Source: an uncultured Shinella sp.
Lineage (GTDB): Bacteria > Pseudomonadota > Alphaproteobacteria > Rhizobiales > Rhizobiaceae
Direction of reading: 5' to 3'
Assembly (NCBI GenBank): GCA_946481465.1
Contig: CAMLOC010000227.1
Span: forward strand, 1 to 6,389
DNA length: 6,389 nt
Both the position numbers and the translations under genes were made by a program. The notes under the pieces are model-generated. The model was given only the letters and a program-made list of their open reading frames with translations, did no database searches and was not told the origin of the DNA. Of the stretch, positions 1-6,389 are shown one piece after another (the stretch's first letter is position 1; each line of letters starts with the position of its first letter).

Positions 1-291
1 ATGATTGGACACGGCGGCGGCCACGCGCAGCGCCGTCTTGATGCGCACGTCGCCGTCCTTGGCGTCCGAGCGCACGTATTTGCGCAGCCAGTTCTGGCCG
101 TTGCGATCGAGACGGACGGTGGACACCGTCGTGCAGGCCGCACCCGACACCTGCTCTGCCGGGGGGCCGAGCAGCGCATCGCGCCCCACGAAGATCGCGG
201 CCGCCCCCGATGCCCCCGTCAGCACGACGACGCCGGCGACGATGATCAGGAGCTTCCGGGACAGGCGGAATGAGGTCGGAAGGAGCTTCAC
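1..291 (-). CDS. Hypothetical membrane-anchored protein, 5' part only (runs off left edge)
   Basis: I do not recognise this gene. Reading the minus strand from a GTG at 291 gives 97 open codons to the window edge, beginning VKLLPTSFRLSRKLL. A short basic N-terminus (R9, R12, K13) is followed by one hydrophobic segment at about residues 14-35, then a soluble, presumably periplasmic part with a single Cys (C53) and a polar stretch around residues 58-80 (RLDRNGQNWLRKYVRSD). This suggests a signal anchor with N-in topology. Third codon positions are strongly G/C, as in the certain genes nearby, which favours this frame over the opposing plus-strand frames. A purine-rich AAGAGAAG lies about 10 bases upstream of the GTG. 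No ATG is available in frame before the upstream stop near 358-360; a second GTG at 324 is possible. It is divergent from sitA and shares the 213-bp control region. Function unknown. Confidence 0.68.
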   Translation of the reverse strand, partial: MKLLPTSFRLSRKLLIIVAGVVVLTGASGAAAIFVGRDALLGPPAEQVSGAACTTVSTVRLDRNGQNWLRKYVRSDAKDGDVRIKTALRVAAAVSNH

Positions 292-414
292 GGGCGATGG
301 ACTTCTCTTGGAACGCAGGAACACGAACGCGCCGAGAGCACGCGAACTGCGCGCACTCTACAGGGCGGGCGTTTCGGAAGTTTTAAACGCGGCGCGTCCG
401 ATTTCGGGACATTG

Positions 415-431
415 TTGCGAATGATTTGCAA
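415..431. promoter_or_regulatory. Mur-box-like operator, copy 1 (upstream of -35)
   Basis: The 17-bp sequence TTGCGAATGATTTGCAA is an imperfect palindrome centred at 423, with half-sites TTGC(G/A)AAT and ATT(T/C)GCAA. It ends five bases before the sitA -35 hexamer. Rhizobial sitABCD promoters are known to be repressed by Mur, a manganese-responsive Fur-family protein, through paired sites of this AT-rich TGCAA type. Position, symmetry and the second copy at 468-484 support the assignment. An extra TTGCG just downstream (432-436) makes a possible third half-site. Identification of Mur as the binding protein is inference. Confidence 0.72.
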
Positions 432-436
432 TTGCG

Positions 437-464
437 TTGACAGGGGCGGAAACAGCCCTATAGT
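437..464 (+). promoter_or_regulatory. sitABCD promoter (sigma70/RpoD type)
   Basis: A perfect -35 hexamer TTGACA (437-442) is followed by a 16-bp spacer and the -10 hexamer TATAGT (459-464), which matches the consensus at five of six positions. The predicted transcription start is near 471, giving a leader of about 34 nt before the sitA ATG. The promoter is bracketed by two palindromic operator-like sites. A protein bound at both would cover the -35 flank and the start point, which fits repression when metal is sufficient. Confidence 0.8.
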
Positions 465-467
465 TTA

Positions 468-484
468 ATGCAACTCATTCGCAA
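468..484. promoter_or_regulatory. Mur-box-like operator, copy 2 (over the transcription start, inverted)
   Basis: The 17-bp sequence ATGCAACTCATTCGCAA, read on the minus strand as TTGCGAATGAGTTGCAT, matches copy 1 at 15 of 17 positions. It is therefore the same site in opposite orientation. Its centre (476) lies 53 bp from that of copy 1, close to five helical turns, so both would face the same side of the DNA. It overlaps the predicted start of the sitA transcript, a classic repressor position. Two operators at the sit promoter are known for Mur in Rhizobium leguminosarum; applying that here is inference. Confidence 0.7.
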
Positions 485-504
485 AAGCAGATCCAGGAGA
501 ACCG

Positions 505-1395
505 ATGCTCCGCCGTTCATTTCATGCCCTCTTGCTCAGCCTGCCGCTCCTTGCCGCAGGTCCCGCCCTCGCACAGGAAAAGCCGAAGGTCGTGACGACC
601 TTCACCATCATCGCCGATATCGCGTCGAATGTGGCGGGCGATGCCGCGGTGGTGGAATCCATCACCAAGCCCGGCGCGGAGATCCACAATTACCAGCCGA
701 CCCCGCGTGACATTCTGAAGGCGCAGGACGCCAAGCTTGTCCTGTGGAACGGGCTGAACCTCGAACTCTGGTTCCAGAAATTCCTCGCCAATCTCGGCGA
801 CGTGCCGAACGTCACCGTCAGCGAGGGTGTCGAGCCGATGAGCATCGTGCAGGGGCCCTACGAGGGCAAGCCGAACCCGCACGCCTGGATGTCGCCGGCC
901 AACGCGCTGATCTATGTCGAGAACATCCGCAAGGCGCTGGTCGCGCTCGACCCCGCCAATACCGCGACCTATGACGCAAACGCCAAGGCCTACAGCGAGA
1001 AGATCACCGCGCTCGGCGCCGAGATGAAGGCGAAGATCGATGCCCTGCCCGAGGAAAAGCGCTGGCTCGTCACCAGCGAGGGCGCCTTCAGCTACCTCAC
1101 CCGCGATTTCGGCCTGAAGGAACTCTTCCTCTGGCCGATCAACGCCGACCAGCAGGGCACGCCCAAGCAGGTGAAGGCGGTGATCGACGCGGTGCGCGAG
1201 CATAATATCCACGTCGTCTTCTCCGAAAGCACCGTTTCAGCCGATCCGGCAAAACAGGTCGCCGCCGAGACGGGGGCAGCCTATGGCGGCGTGCTCTATG
1301 TCGATTCGCTGAGCGAGGCGGACGGCCCCGTGCCGACCTATCTCGATCTCCTGCGCGTCACGTCGGAGACCATCGTGAAGGGACTTTCCCAATGA
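505..1395 (+). CDS. sitA: SitA: periplasmic Mn/Fe-binding protein of ABC importer
   Basis: This 296-residue cluster A-I (PsaA/TroA/SitA family) solute-binding protein captures Mn2+, possibly Fe2+, in the periplasm and delivers it to SitCD. Residues 1-23 form a Sec signal peptide with basic MLRR, a hydrophobic core and an ALA cleavage site before QE. There is no lipobox Cys, so the protein should be soluble. The four expected metal ligands are visible: H61 (AEIHNYQPT), H126 (NPHAWMSP), E192 (TSEGAFSYL) and D267 (YVDSLS), with spacing like H67/H139/E205/D280 of pneumococcal PsaA. The His-His-Glu-Asp set indicates the Mn/Fe branch. Zinc-binding ZnuA proteins usually have a His-rich loop and a third His, both absent here. 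AGGAG at 495-499 sits five bases before the ATG, which fixes the start. The stop overlaps sitB by four bases. The metal preference itself (Mn versus Fe) is inferred from family. Confidence 0.93.
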   Translation: MLRRSFHALLLSLPLLAAGPALAQEKPKVVTTFTIIADIASNVAGDAAVVESITKPGAEIHNYQPTPRDILKAQDAKLVLWNGLNLELWFQKFLANLGDVPNVTVSEGVEPMSIVQGPYEGKPNPHAWMSPANALIYVENIRKALVALDPANTATYDANAKAYSEKITALGAEMKAKIDALPEEKRWLVTSEGAFSYLTRDFGLKELFLWPINADQQGTPKQVKAVIDAVREHNIHVVFSESTVSADPAKQVAAETGAAYGGVLYVDSLSEADGPVPTYLDLLRVTSETIVKGLSQ

Positions 1396-2261
1396 TGATG
1401 GGCGGCAGGCCGAGGAAGGTGGACGGCATTCTCGCCGAAGACGTGACCGTCACCTACCGCAACGGCCACACGGCGCTGACGCAGGCCAGCTTTTCCGTGC
1501 CGAAGGGCACGATCACCGCCCTCGTCGGCGTCAACGGCGCCGGCAAGTCCACGCTCTTCAAGGCGATCATGGGCTTCGTGCCGGTCGCCGCCGGCAGGGT
1601 GACGATCCTCGGCCTGTCGGTGAAGGAGGCGCTGAAGAAGAACCTCGTCGCCTATGTGCCGCAGGCCGAGGAGGTCGACTGGACGTTCCCCGTGCTCGTC
1701 GAGGACGTCGTCATGATGGGCCGCTACGGCCACATGAACTGGCTGCGCATCCCGACGAAGCGCGACCACGAGATGGTCGACGAGGCGCTGGCGCGGGTCA
1801 ACATGACGGCCTTCCGCAAGCGCCAGATCGGCGAGCTCTCCGGCGGGCAGCGCAAACGTGTCTTCCTTGCCCGGGCGCTCGCGCAGGAGGGGCAGGTGAT
1901 CCTGCTCGACGAACCCTTCACCGGCGTCGACGTCAGGACCGAGGAGCAGATCGTCGAACTGCTCGGCAAGCTGCGTGACGAAGGCCGCGTCATGCTGGTC
2001 TCCACCCACAATCTCGGCAGCGTGCCGGACTTCTGCGACCGCACCGTCTTCGTGAAGGGCACCGTCATCGCCTCCGGCCCGACGGCCGAGACCTTCACCG
2101 AGGCCAATCTGGAACGCGCCTTCGGCGGCGTGCTGCGCCACTTCATCCTGGGCGGCCACGACCTGCACGACGACGAGGACAAGCGCACCGTCAAGGTCAT
2201 CACCGACGACGAGCGCCCCTTCGTCATCTACGGCGAGCGCGACGCGGAGAATACGCCGTGA
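1392..2261 (+). CDS. sitB: SitB: ATPase of Mn/Fe ABC importer
   Basis: This 289-residue ABC ATPase powers the importer from the cytoplasmic face. All catalytic motifs are intact: Walker [10 protein letters not shown] (46-54), Q-loop Q91 in VPQAEEVDW, signature LSGGQ (149-153), Walker B VILLDEP (169-175) with catalytic E174, D-loop GVD (178-180) and H-loop H206 (STH). VPQ..EVDW is typical of metal-importer ATPases of the MntA/ZnuC/SitB group. After the core there is an acidic tail of about 35 residues (HDLHDDED... [12 protein letters not shown]), which I believe is usual in SitB rather than foreign. Three consecutive ATGs begin the frame (1392, 1395, 1398). The first is chosen because it makes an ATGA overlap with the sitA stop and AAGGGA (1378-1383) lies eight bases upstream, but 1395 is possible. 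Translational coupling to sitA is likely. Confidence 0.93.
   Translation: MMMGGRPRKVDGILAEDVTVTYRNGHTALTQASFSVPKGTITALVGVNGAGKSTLFKAIMGFVPVAAGRVTILGLSVKEALKKNLVAYVPQAEEVDWTFPVLVEDVVMMGRYGHMNWLRIPTKRDHEMVDEALARVNMTAFRKRQIGELSGGQRKRVFLARALAQEGQVILLDEPFTGVDVRTEEQIVELLGKLRDEGRVMLVSTHNLGSVPDFCDRTVFVKGTVIASGPTAETFTEANLERAFGGVLRHFILGGHDLHDDEDKRTVKVITDDERPFVIYGERDAENTP
2246..2250 (+). promoter_or_regulatory. Ribosome binding site deciding the GTG start of sitC
   Basis: GGAGA lies seven bases before the GTG at 2258. The next in-frame ATG codes M14, which falls at the beginning of the first membrane segment and would remove the N-terminal tail. The GTG with its GTGA overlap on the sitB stop is therefore the better start. 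Confidence 0.6.
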
Positions 2262-3130
2262 TCGACACGCTCCTCGAACCCTTCGGCTACGGCTACATGG
2301 TCAACGCCATGTGGGTGAGCGCCCTGGTCGGCTGCATCTGCGGCTTCCTCTCCGCCTATCTCATGCTGAAGGGCTGGTCGCTGATCGGCGATGCGCTCTC
2401 GCACTCCATCGTGCCCGGCGTCGCCGGGGCCTACATGCTGGGCCTGCCCTTCGCCGCCGGCGCCTTCCTCTCCGGCGGGCTCGCCGCCGCCGCCATGCTC
2501 TTCCTCAACCGGAAGACCAGGCTGAAGGAAGACGCCATTATCGGCATGATCTTCTCCTCCTTCTTCGGCCTCGGCCTCTTCATGGTCTCGCTCGCCCCGA
2601 CGCCGGTGAACATCCAGACCATCGTGCTCGGCAACATCCTTGCCGTCAGCCCGGAGGACACGATCCAGCTCGCCATCATCGGCGTCGTCACCCTCGTCAT
2701 CCTGCTCCTGAAGTGGAAGGACCTGATGGTCACCTTCTTCGACGAGAACCATGCCCGCTCCATCGGCCTCAACCCGACGGGCCTGAAGATCCTGTTCTTC
2801 ACGCTGCTCAGCGCCTCGACGGTCGCCGCCATGCAGACGGTCGGCGCCTTCCTCGTCATCGCCATGGTGGTGACGCCGGGGGCGACCGCCTATCTCCTCA
2901 CCGACCGTTTCCAGCGGCTCATCGCCATCGCCGCCGCGCTCGGCGCCGGCACCAGTCTCGTCGGCGCCTATATCTCCTACTTTCTCGACGGCGCGACGGG
3001 CGGCATCATCGTCGTGCTGCAGACGGCGATCTTCCTTCTCGCCTTCCTCTTCGCGCCGAAACACGGTCTTCTCGCCGCGCGCCGTCGGGGGCGCCTGGCG
3101 CTTGAGGCGCTGGAGGTGAAGCAGCCATGA
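2258..3130 (+). CDS. sitC: SitC: inner-membrane permease of Mn/Fe ABC importer
   Basis: This 290-residue permease of the ABC-3 family (ZnuB/MntB/PsaC type) forms one half of the transport pore. It shows about eight to nine hydrophobic segments, roughly at residues 14-36, 48-64, 65-84, 92-112, 134-152, 176-193, 194-214, 219-243 and 248-266. The early signature [19 protein letters not shown] (37-55) has the conserved Asp45 and His49, and [20 protein letters not shown] (195-214) is the family's other conserved stretch. A basic tail (RRRGR, 276-280) is cytoplasmic by the positive-inside rule. Translation starts at GTG inside the sitB stop (GTGA overlap). It is a paralogue of sitD next door, and rhizobial and enterobacterial Sit systems typically use two different permeases. 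All segments appear intact. Membrane boundaries are by eye. Confidence 0.92.
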   Translation: MIDTLLEPFGYGYMVNAMWVSALVGCICGFLSAYLMLKGWSLIGDALSHSIVPGVAGAYMLGLPFAAGAFLSGGLAAAAMLFLNRKTRLKEDAIIGMIFSSFFGLGLFMVSLAPTPVNIQTIVLGNILAVSPEDTIQLAIIGVVTLVILLLKWKDLMVTFFDENHARSIGLNPTGLKILFFTLLSASTVAAMQTVGAFLVIAMVVTPGATAYLLTDRFQRLIAIAAALGAGTSLVGAYISYFLDGATGGIIVVLQTAIFLLAFLFAPKHGLLAARRRGRLALEALEVKQP

Positions 3131-3969
3131 ACGAGATGCTCGAACTCGCGCTGCTGCCCTTCCAGCTCGCCTTCATGCAGAACGCCTTCCTGGTGACGCT
3201 GATGATCGCGGTGCCGATGGCGCTGCTCTCCTGCTATCTCGTGCTGAAGGGCTGGTCGCTGATGGGCGACGCGGTCTCCCATGCCGTGCTGCCGGGCGTC
3301 GTCATCGCCTATGTCGTCGGCCTGCCCTTTGCCGCCGGCGCCTTCGTCGCGGGCCTGTTCTGCGCGCTTTCGGCCGGCTATCTCAAGGACAACAGCCGGG
3401 TGAAGGAGGATACGATCCTCGGCATCGTCTTTTCCGGCATGTTCGCGCTCGGCCTCGTGCTCTATGTGAAGATCCAGCCCGACATCCATCTCGACCACAT
3501 CCTGTTCGGCGACATGCTCGGCATCGCCGCCGCCGATCTCGTGGAGACGGCCGCAATCGCCGCGGCCTCGACGGCCTTCATCCTCTTCTTCCGCAAGGAC
3601 CTCCTGGTGCAGGCCTTCGACCGGCAGCATGCCTCCGCCATCGGCCTGCCGGTGAAGCTGCTGCATTACGGCCTGCTCGCCGTGCTGTCGCTCGTCGTCG
3701 TCGGCGCGCTGAAGGCGGTCGGCATCATCCTCGCCATCGCCATGCTGGTCGCGCCGGGCGCCATCGCCGCCCTCCTCACGCGGCGCTTCGCGAGCATGCT
3801 CATGGTCGCCGTCGCAGTCGCCCTCGGCGCCACCTTCTTCGGCATCTGGCTAAGCTTTCTCATCGACAGCGCCCCCGCCCCGACCATCGTGCTGCTGATG
3901 ACCACGCTCTTCGTGCTCGCCTTCCTGTGGCAGGTGCTGAAGAGCCGCAAGCCGGCACGGGAGGCCTGA
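3127..3969 (+). CDS. sitD: SitD: second inner-membrane permease of Mn/Fe ABC importer
   Basis: This 280-residue ABC-3 family permease is the partner of SitC. The signature LKGWSLMGDAVSHAVLPGV (40-58) matches SitC 37-55 at nearly every position, including Asp48 and His52. The second conserved stretch, LKAVGIILAIAMLVAPGAIA (195-214), corresponds to the SitC one. Hydrophobic segments lie roughly at 17-39, 48-65, 66-85, 95-113, 137-155, 178-194, 195-216, 222-246 and 251-269. The ATG overlaps the sitC stop (ATGA), and a strong GGAGGTGA (3112-3119) sits seven bases upstream, so this cistron should be translated well on its own as well as by coupling. It is the last sit gene. The C-terminus KSRKPAREA is basic and presumably cytoplasmic. 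Family and role are clear; calling it sitD rather than mntD rests on gene order. Confidence 0.92.
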   Translation: MNEMLELALLPFQLAFMQNAFLVTLMIAVPMALLSCYLVLKGWSLMGDAVSHAVLPGVVIAYVVGLPFAAGAFVAGLFCALSAGYLKDNSRVKEDTILGIVFSGMFALGLVLYVKIQPDIHLDHILFGDMLGIAAADLVETAAIAAASTAFILFFRKDLLVQAFDRQHASAIGLPVKLLHYGLLAVLSLVVVGALKAVGIILAIAMLVAPGAIAALLTRRFASMLMVAVAVALGATFFGIWLSFLIDSAPAPTIVLLMTTLFVLAFLWQVLKSRKPAREA

Positions 3970-3979
3970 GCCGGCTCGG

Positions 3980-4008
3980 TCGACAGCCGTGCGCTTTCCG
4001 TCTATCGT
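3980..4008 (+). promoter_or_regulatory. Weak candidate promoter for the oxidoreductase gene
   Basis: TCGACA (3980-3985, five of six to TTGACA), a 17-bp spacer and TATCGT (4003-4008, four of six to TATAAT) lie in the 107-bp gap after sitD. The predicted start near 4015 would leave a leader of about 60 nt. The match is modest and could be chance. Read-through from sitD is the alternative, since no clear intrinsic terminator separates them. Confidence 0.3.
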
Positions 4009-4076
4009 CCGCCGCGATCCGCCTCCTGCTTCGCGGGCGGCGGCGCAACGAACGAAACAACACGCAACGGGACGGC

Positions 4077-5312
4077 ATGGCGCATATCGGTATCGTCGGC
4101 GGCGGCCTCATGGGCTGCGCCACAGCGCTCAATCTCCTGGAACAGGGCCACGACGTCACCATTCTGGAGCGGGACGCCGGCGGCCTGCCGGCATCGGTCG
4201 GCAATGCGGGCATCCTCGCCGTGCCGGAAATCGATCCGCTCGCCCGGCTCGACATGCTGCTCTCCGTACCCAAATGGCTGCTCGACCCGCTGGGGCCGCT
4301 GACCCTGCGCTGGCAGGACCTACCGGCGCTCACGCCCTGGCTCGTCCGCTTCCTGCTCTCGGCCCGCGCCGGCAAGATCGCCGAAAGCCGCAAGGCCATG
4401 CTTTCCCTGATGAAGACGGCGGAGGCCGATCATGTGCGCCTCGGCGCGATGGCCGGCCTATCCGGCCATATGCGCGATACCGGCGCGCTGACCGTCTTCG
4501 ACAGCACCGCGGCCCGCGACAAGGTATTCGCCCACGAGACGGAGAATGCCCGGCTGATCGGCTGCAATGTCGAAAGGCTGGACGTGGAGGAGGCCCGCCG
4601 CCGCGTGCCGGCGCTCTCCGGCCCCTTTGCCGGCGCCATTTTCAGCGACGGCTACAAGACCTTCGAATATCCGCTGACCTTCCTGCGCCGGTTGCAGGCG
4701 CAGCTGCGCGAACGCGCGACACTGCTCGACGCCACCGTTTCAAGGGTCGCCCGGGCGGAGCGCGGCATCACGGTAACGACGGAGGGCGGCCGGACCTTCA
4801 CCTTCGATCGCCTTGCCGTTACCGCGGGCGTCTGGTCGCGGCGCTTCGTCGCCGACCTGGGCCTGAAGGTGCTGCTCGAAACCGAGCGCGGCTACAACAC
4901 CACCTTCATGAACCCGTCGACGACGCTCGAAATGCCGGTCTTCTTCTCCGAGCACGGCTTCGTGGCGACGCCCTTCGAGAACGCGCTGCGCATCGGCGGC
5001 GCGGTGGAGCTCGCCTCGCCCGACGCGCCCGCCAACTACGGGCGCGCCGCCGCCATGCGCCGCAAGATGCGCCGCTATGTGCCGGATCTCCAGGAGGAAG
5101 GCGGCACCGAATGGATGGGCCGCCGCCCCTCCACGCCGGATTCGCTGCCCGTCATCAGCCTGCATCCGGACGACCCGCGCATCGCCTTCGGCTTCGGCCA
5201 CGGCCATCTCGGCCTCACGCTTTCCGCGACGACCGGCCGCCATGTCGCCCGGCTGCTTGCCGGCGAAGGCGAAAGCACGCTCGCCCCCTTCTCCATCGCC
5301 CGCTTCCAGTAG
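4077..5312 (+). CDS. DadA-like FAD-dependent amino-acid dehydrogenase/oxidoreductase
   Basis: This 411-residue protein of the DAO/DadA flavoprotein family probably oxidises the C-N bond of a D-amino acid or secondary amine to an imine. The FAD-binding Rossmann motif opens the protein: HIGIVGGGLMGCATA (3-17), with E31 (TILERD) ending the second beta strand to hold the ribose. ASVGNAGILA (39-48) corresponds to the S..NAG stretch of DadA proteins. Other family blocks are VTAGVWSRR (248-256), ETERGYN (268-274), GRRPSTPDSLPVI (348-360) and GHGHLGLTLSATTGR (374-388). The length is normal for DadA (about 415). ATG 4077 is chosen because it places the nucleotide-binding motif at the extreme N-terminus; the frame stays open to 3927, but that would overlap sitD. 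The ribosome site is weak (ACGGGAC). The substrate cannot be told from the sequence. D-amino acid, hydroxyproline and sarcosine-type amines are all possible in this family. Confidence 0.85.
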   Translation: MAHIGIVGGGLMGCATALNLLEQGHDVTILERDAGGLPASVGNAGILAVPEIDPLARLDMLLSVPKWLLDPLGPLTLRWQDLPALTPWLVRFLLSARAGKIAESRKAMLSLMKTAEADHVRLGAMAGLSGHMRDTGALTVFDSTAARDKVFAHETENARLIGCNVERLDVEEARRRVPALSGPFAGAIFSDGYKTFEYPLTFLRRLQAQLRERATLLDATVSRVARAERGITVTTEGGRTFTFDRLAVTAGVWSRRFVADLGLKVLLETERGYNTTFMNPSTTLEMPVFFSEHGFVATPFENALRIGGAVELASPDAPANYGRAAAMRRKMRRYVPDLQEEGGTEWMGRRPSTPDSLPVISLHPDDPRIAFGFGHGHLGLTLSATTGRHVARLLAGEGESTLAPFSIARFQ

Positions 5313-5352
5313 GCCCGCGATCTCCATAACGACAAGAAGAAAGACATCCGCA

Positions 5353-6303
5353 ATGCACAAGGTTATTTTCGACACCGATCCCGGCGTCGACGACGCGATG
5401 GCGCTGCTGTTCCTGCACAATCATCCCGAAATCGACCTCATCGGCATCACCACCGTGTTCGGCAATGCCTCGATCGAGACCACGACGCGCAACGCGCTGT
5501 TCCTGAAGCGCGAATGGGGCATTGCCGCCCCGGTCGCCCGCGGCGACGGCAAGACCTACAACCCCATGCGCAACCCGATCGACTGGCCGGTGATGATCCA
5601 CGGCCATGACGGGCTCGGCAATATCGACGTGCCCGAGACGATCGACCTGCCGCTCGATCCGCGCCCGGCGCACCGCTTCATCATCGAGACCGTGCGGGCC
5701 AATCCCGGCGCGGTGACGCTGATCGCCGTCGGCCGCATGTCGAACCTCGCCTATGCGCTGAAGGAGGACCCCGGCATCGCCGGTCTCGTGAAAGAGGTCA
5801 TCATCATGGGCGGCGCCTTCGACGTGCCCGGCAACATCACGCCCGCCGCCGAAGCCAACATCCATGGCGACCCGGAAGCCGCCGACGCGGTGATGACGGC
5901 GCCATGGAAGGTCGTCGTCGTCGGCCTCGACGTGACGATGAAGACGGTGATGACCCGCAAGCGCCTTGCGGAACTCACGAAGCGGAACGGCAGGCACCTC
6001 AAGCTGCTCTCCGACATCTCGCAATTCTACATCGACTTCTACGGCCAGCATGTGCAGGACGAGGGCATGGTGGTGCACGACAGCTGCGCCTGCATCTATC
6101 TCGTCGCCCCGGACCTCTTCACCACCCGCCCCGGCGCCATCCGCGTGGTCGCCGGCGGCATTGCCGACGGCCAGACGATCCAGAAGCCGGACGCCCGCAC
6201 CTTCCCGCCCGGCAATTGGGACGACCTGCCGAGCCAGCACGCCTGCGTCGGCATCGATGCGGAAAAGGTGATGGCGCTGCTCGACGAGACGCTCGTCCGC
6301 TGA
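5353..6303 (+). CDS. IUNH-family ribonucleoside hydrolase
   Basis: This 316-residue inosine/uridine-preferring nucleoside hydrolase splits the N-glycosidic bond of ribonucleosides to free base and ribose, for salvage or catabolism. The calcium-site signature DTDPGVDD (D7, D9, D13, D14) is at the N-terminus as expected. TVFGN (34-38) supplies the conserved Asn, GHDGLGN (84-90) the usual active-site loop, MGGAF (152-156) and GNITPAAEANIHGDPEAA (160-177) the sugar-binding block with E167 and N169, and H243-D244 (VVHDSCA) the catalytic His and last calcium Asp. Length matches the family (about 310-330). The start is set by the signature. Upstream is only a purine-rich stretch (AAGAAGAAAGA, 5334-5344) rather than a good Shine-Dalgarno. 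It lies 40 bp after the oxidoreductase stop, probably in the same transcript. The Phe usual after PAAE is Ala168 here. Base preference is not predictable. Confidence 0.92.
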   Translation: MHKVIFDTDPGVDDAMALLFLHNHPEIDLIGITTVFGNASIETTTRNALFLKREWGIAAPVARGDGKTYNPMRNPIDWPVMIHGHDGLGNIDVPETIDLPLDPRPAHRFIIETVRANPGAVTLIAVGRMSNLAYALKEDPGIAGLVKEVIIMGGAFDVPGNITPAAEANIHGDPEAADAVMTAPWKVVVVGLDVTMKTVMTRKRLAELTKRNGRHLKLLSDISQFYIDFYGQHVQDEGMVVHDSCACIYLVAPDLFTTRPGAIRVVAGGIADGQTIQKPDARTFPPGNWDDLPSQHACVGIDAEKVMALLDETLVR

Positions 6304-6312
6304 GGAAGCCCG

Positions 6313-6359
6313 CCCCTCATCCCCCTGCCGGGACCTTCTCCCCGCAAGCGGGGAGAAGG
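6313..6359. repeat. Rhizobial intergenic palindromic repeat (RIME-like unit)
   Basis: CCCCTCATCCCCCTGCCGG (6313-6331) leads into a perfect inverted repeat: CCTTCTCCCCGC (6334-6345), AA, GCGGGGAGAAGG (6348-6359). In RNA this gives an 11-bp stem with a CAAG loop, the innermost pair being too tight to form. The combination of a CCCCTCATCC lead-in with a CTTCTCCCCG palindrome is a familiar dispersed intergenic element in Rhizobiaceae, related to the RIME class. It begins ten bases after the nucleoside hydrolase stop. No T-run follows, so it is not a textbook Rho-independent terminator, though the hairpin could stabilise the 3' end of the mRNA. The last 30 bases (6360-6389) may be the rest of the element; I see no gene there. 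The element name is from memory of such repeats, not a search. Confidence 0.72.
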
Positions 6360-6389
6360 AGGATGTGGCAATGCCGTACCCTATCAGCG

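Noticed and set aside
1..424. Plus-strand open frames at the left end (1-273 and 5-424)
   Set aside because: The opposing minus-strand frame has a membrane segment, gene-like G/C third positions and a plausible start. The plus frames give low-complexity Arg/Ala/His-rich peptides, and one runs into the sit operator region.
2228..3064. Long minus-strand open frames opposite sitC (278 codons), also opposite sitA (517-1212), sitB (1338-2168), sitD (2977-3666) and the enzymes (4740-5420, 5215-6240)
   Set aside because: They are shadows of GC-rich genes. Their translations are dominated by H, D, E, R and G with no domains, they lack ribosome sites, and they lie fully over genes with complete family motifs on the plus strand.
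2258..3969. sitC/sitD similarity as a recent tandem duplication
   Set aside because: The shared motifs are family signatures and the rest of the two proteins differs widely. Paired permeases are normal in Sit systems, so this is an ancient paralogy, not a recent event.
4009..4043. Possible terminator hairpin after sitD (CCGCCGC / GCGGCGG with a 21-base loop)
   Set aside because: The stem is only seven pairs of simple GC sequence with a long loop and no T-run, which is expected by chance in this composition.
3927..4076. Upstream extension of the oxidoreductase frame to an ATG at 3927
   Set aside because: It would overlap sitD and put 50 Arg-rich residues before the FAD-binding motif, which normally begins within the first few residues of this family.
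6096..6371. Minus-strand frame beginning MPHPPSPRLRGEGPGRG
   Set aside because: This peptide is the well-known spurious translation of the palindromic repeat, continuing antisense through the nucleoside hydrolase gene.

Overview
The window looks like a chromosomal or chromid segment from an alphaproteobacterium of the Rhizobiaceae type (Rhizobium, Ensifer, Shinella or Agrobacterium relatives). The DNA is GC-rich with strong G/C preference at third codon positions. The transporter operon is of the rhizobial sitABCD kind, its promoter carries two Mur-box-like palindromes, and the right edge holds a palindromic intergenic repeat typical of rhizobial genomes. The genus cannot be fixed from sequence reading alone.

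Layout. Positions 1-291, minus strand: the 5' part of an unrecognised, membrane-anchored protein gene that runs off the left edge. Positions 292-504: a divergent intergenic region. It has a near-consensus sigma70-type promoter pointing right (437-464), with one 17-bp palindrome just upstream of the -35 element (415-431) and a second, almost identical but inverted copy over the predicted transcription start (468-484). Positions 505-3969: four tightly overlapping genes, sitA-sitB-sitC-sitD, encoding a complete manganese/iron ABC importer: periplasmic binding protein, ATPase and two paralogous membrane permeases. Each junction is a 4-bp stop/start overlap, so they form one translationally coupled operon. 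Positions 3970-4076: a short gap with only a weak candidate promoter and no convincing terminator. Positions 4077-5312: a DadA-like FAD-dependent amino-acid oxidoreductase. Positions 5353-6303: an IUNH-family nucleoside hydrolase 40 bp further on. Positions 6313-6359: an intergenic palindromic repeat with a perfect inverted repeat.

How the parts work together. SitA would capture Mn2+ (possibly Fe2+) in the periplasm and pass it to the SitC/SitD pore, with SitB hydrolysing ATP in the cytoplasm. The paired boxes imply repression by the Mn-responsive Fur-family regulator Mur when manganese is plentiful; no mur gene is in the window. The two downstream enzymes are catabolic or salvage types (amine oxidation and ribonucleoside cleavage) with no evident link to metal uptake. 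They could be a separate small transcription unit or receive read-through from sit.

I see no convincing undescribed system. The most informative points are the twin inverted operator arrangement, the uncharacterised divergent membrane protein that shares that control region, and the intergenic repeat at the right edge.
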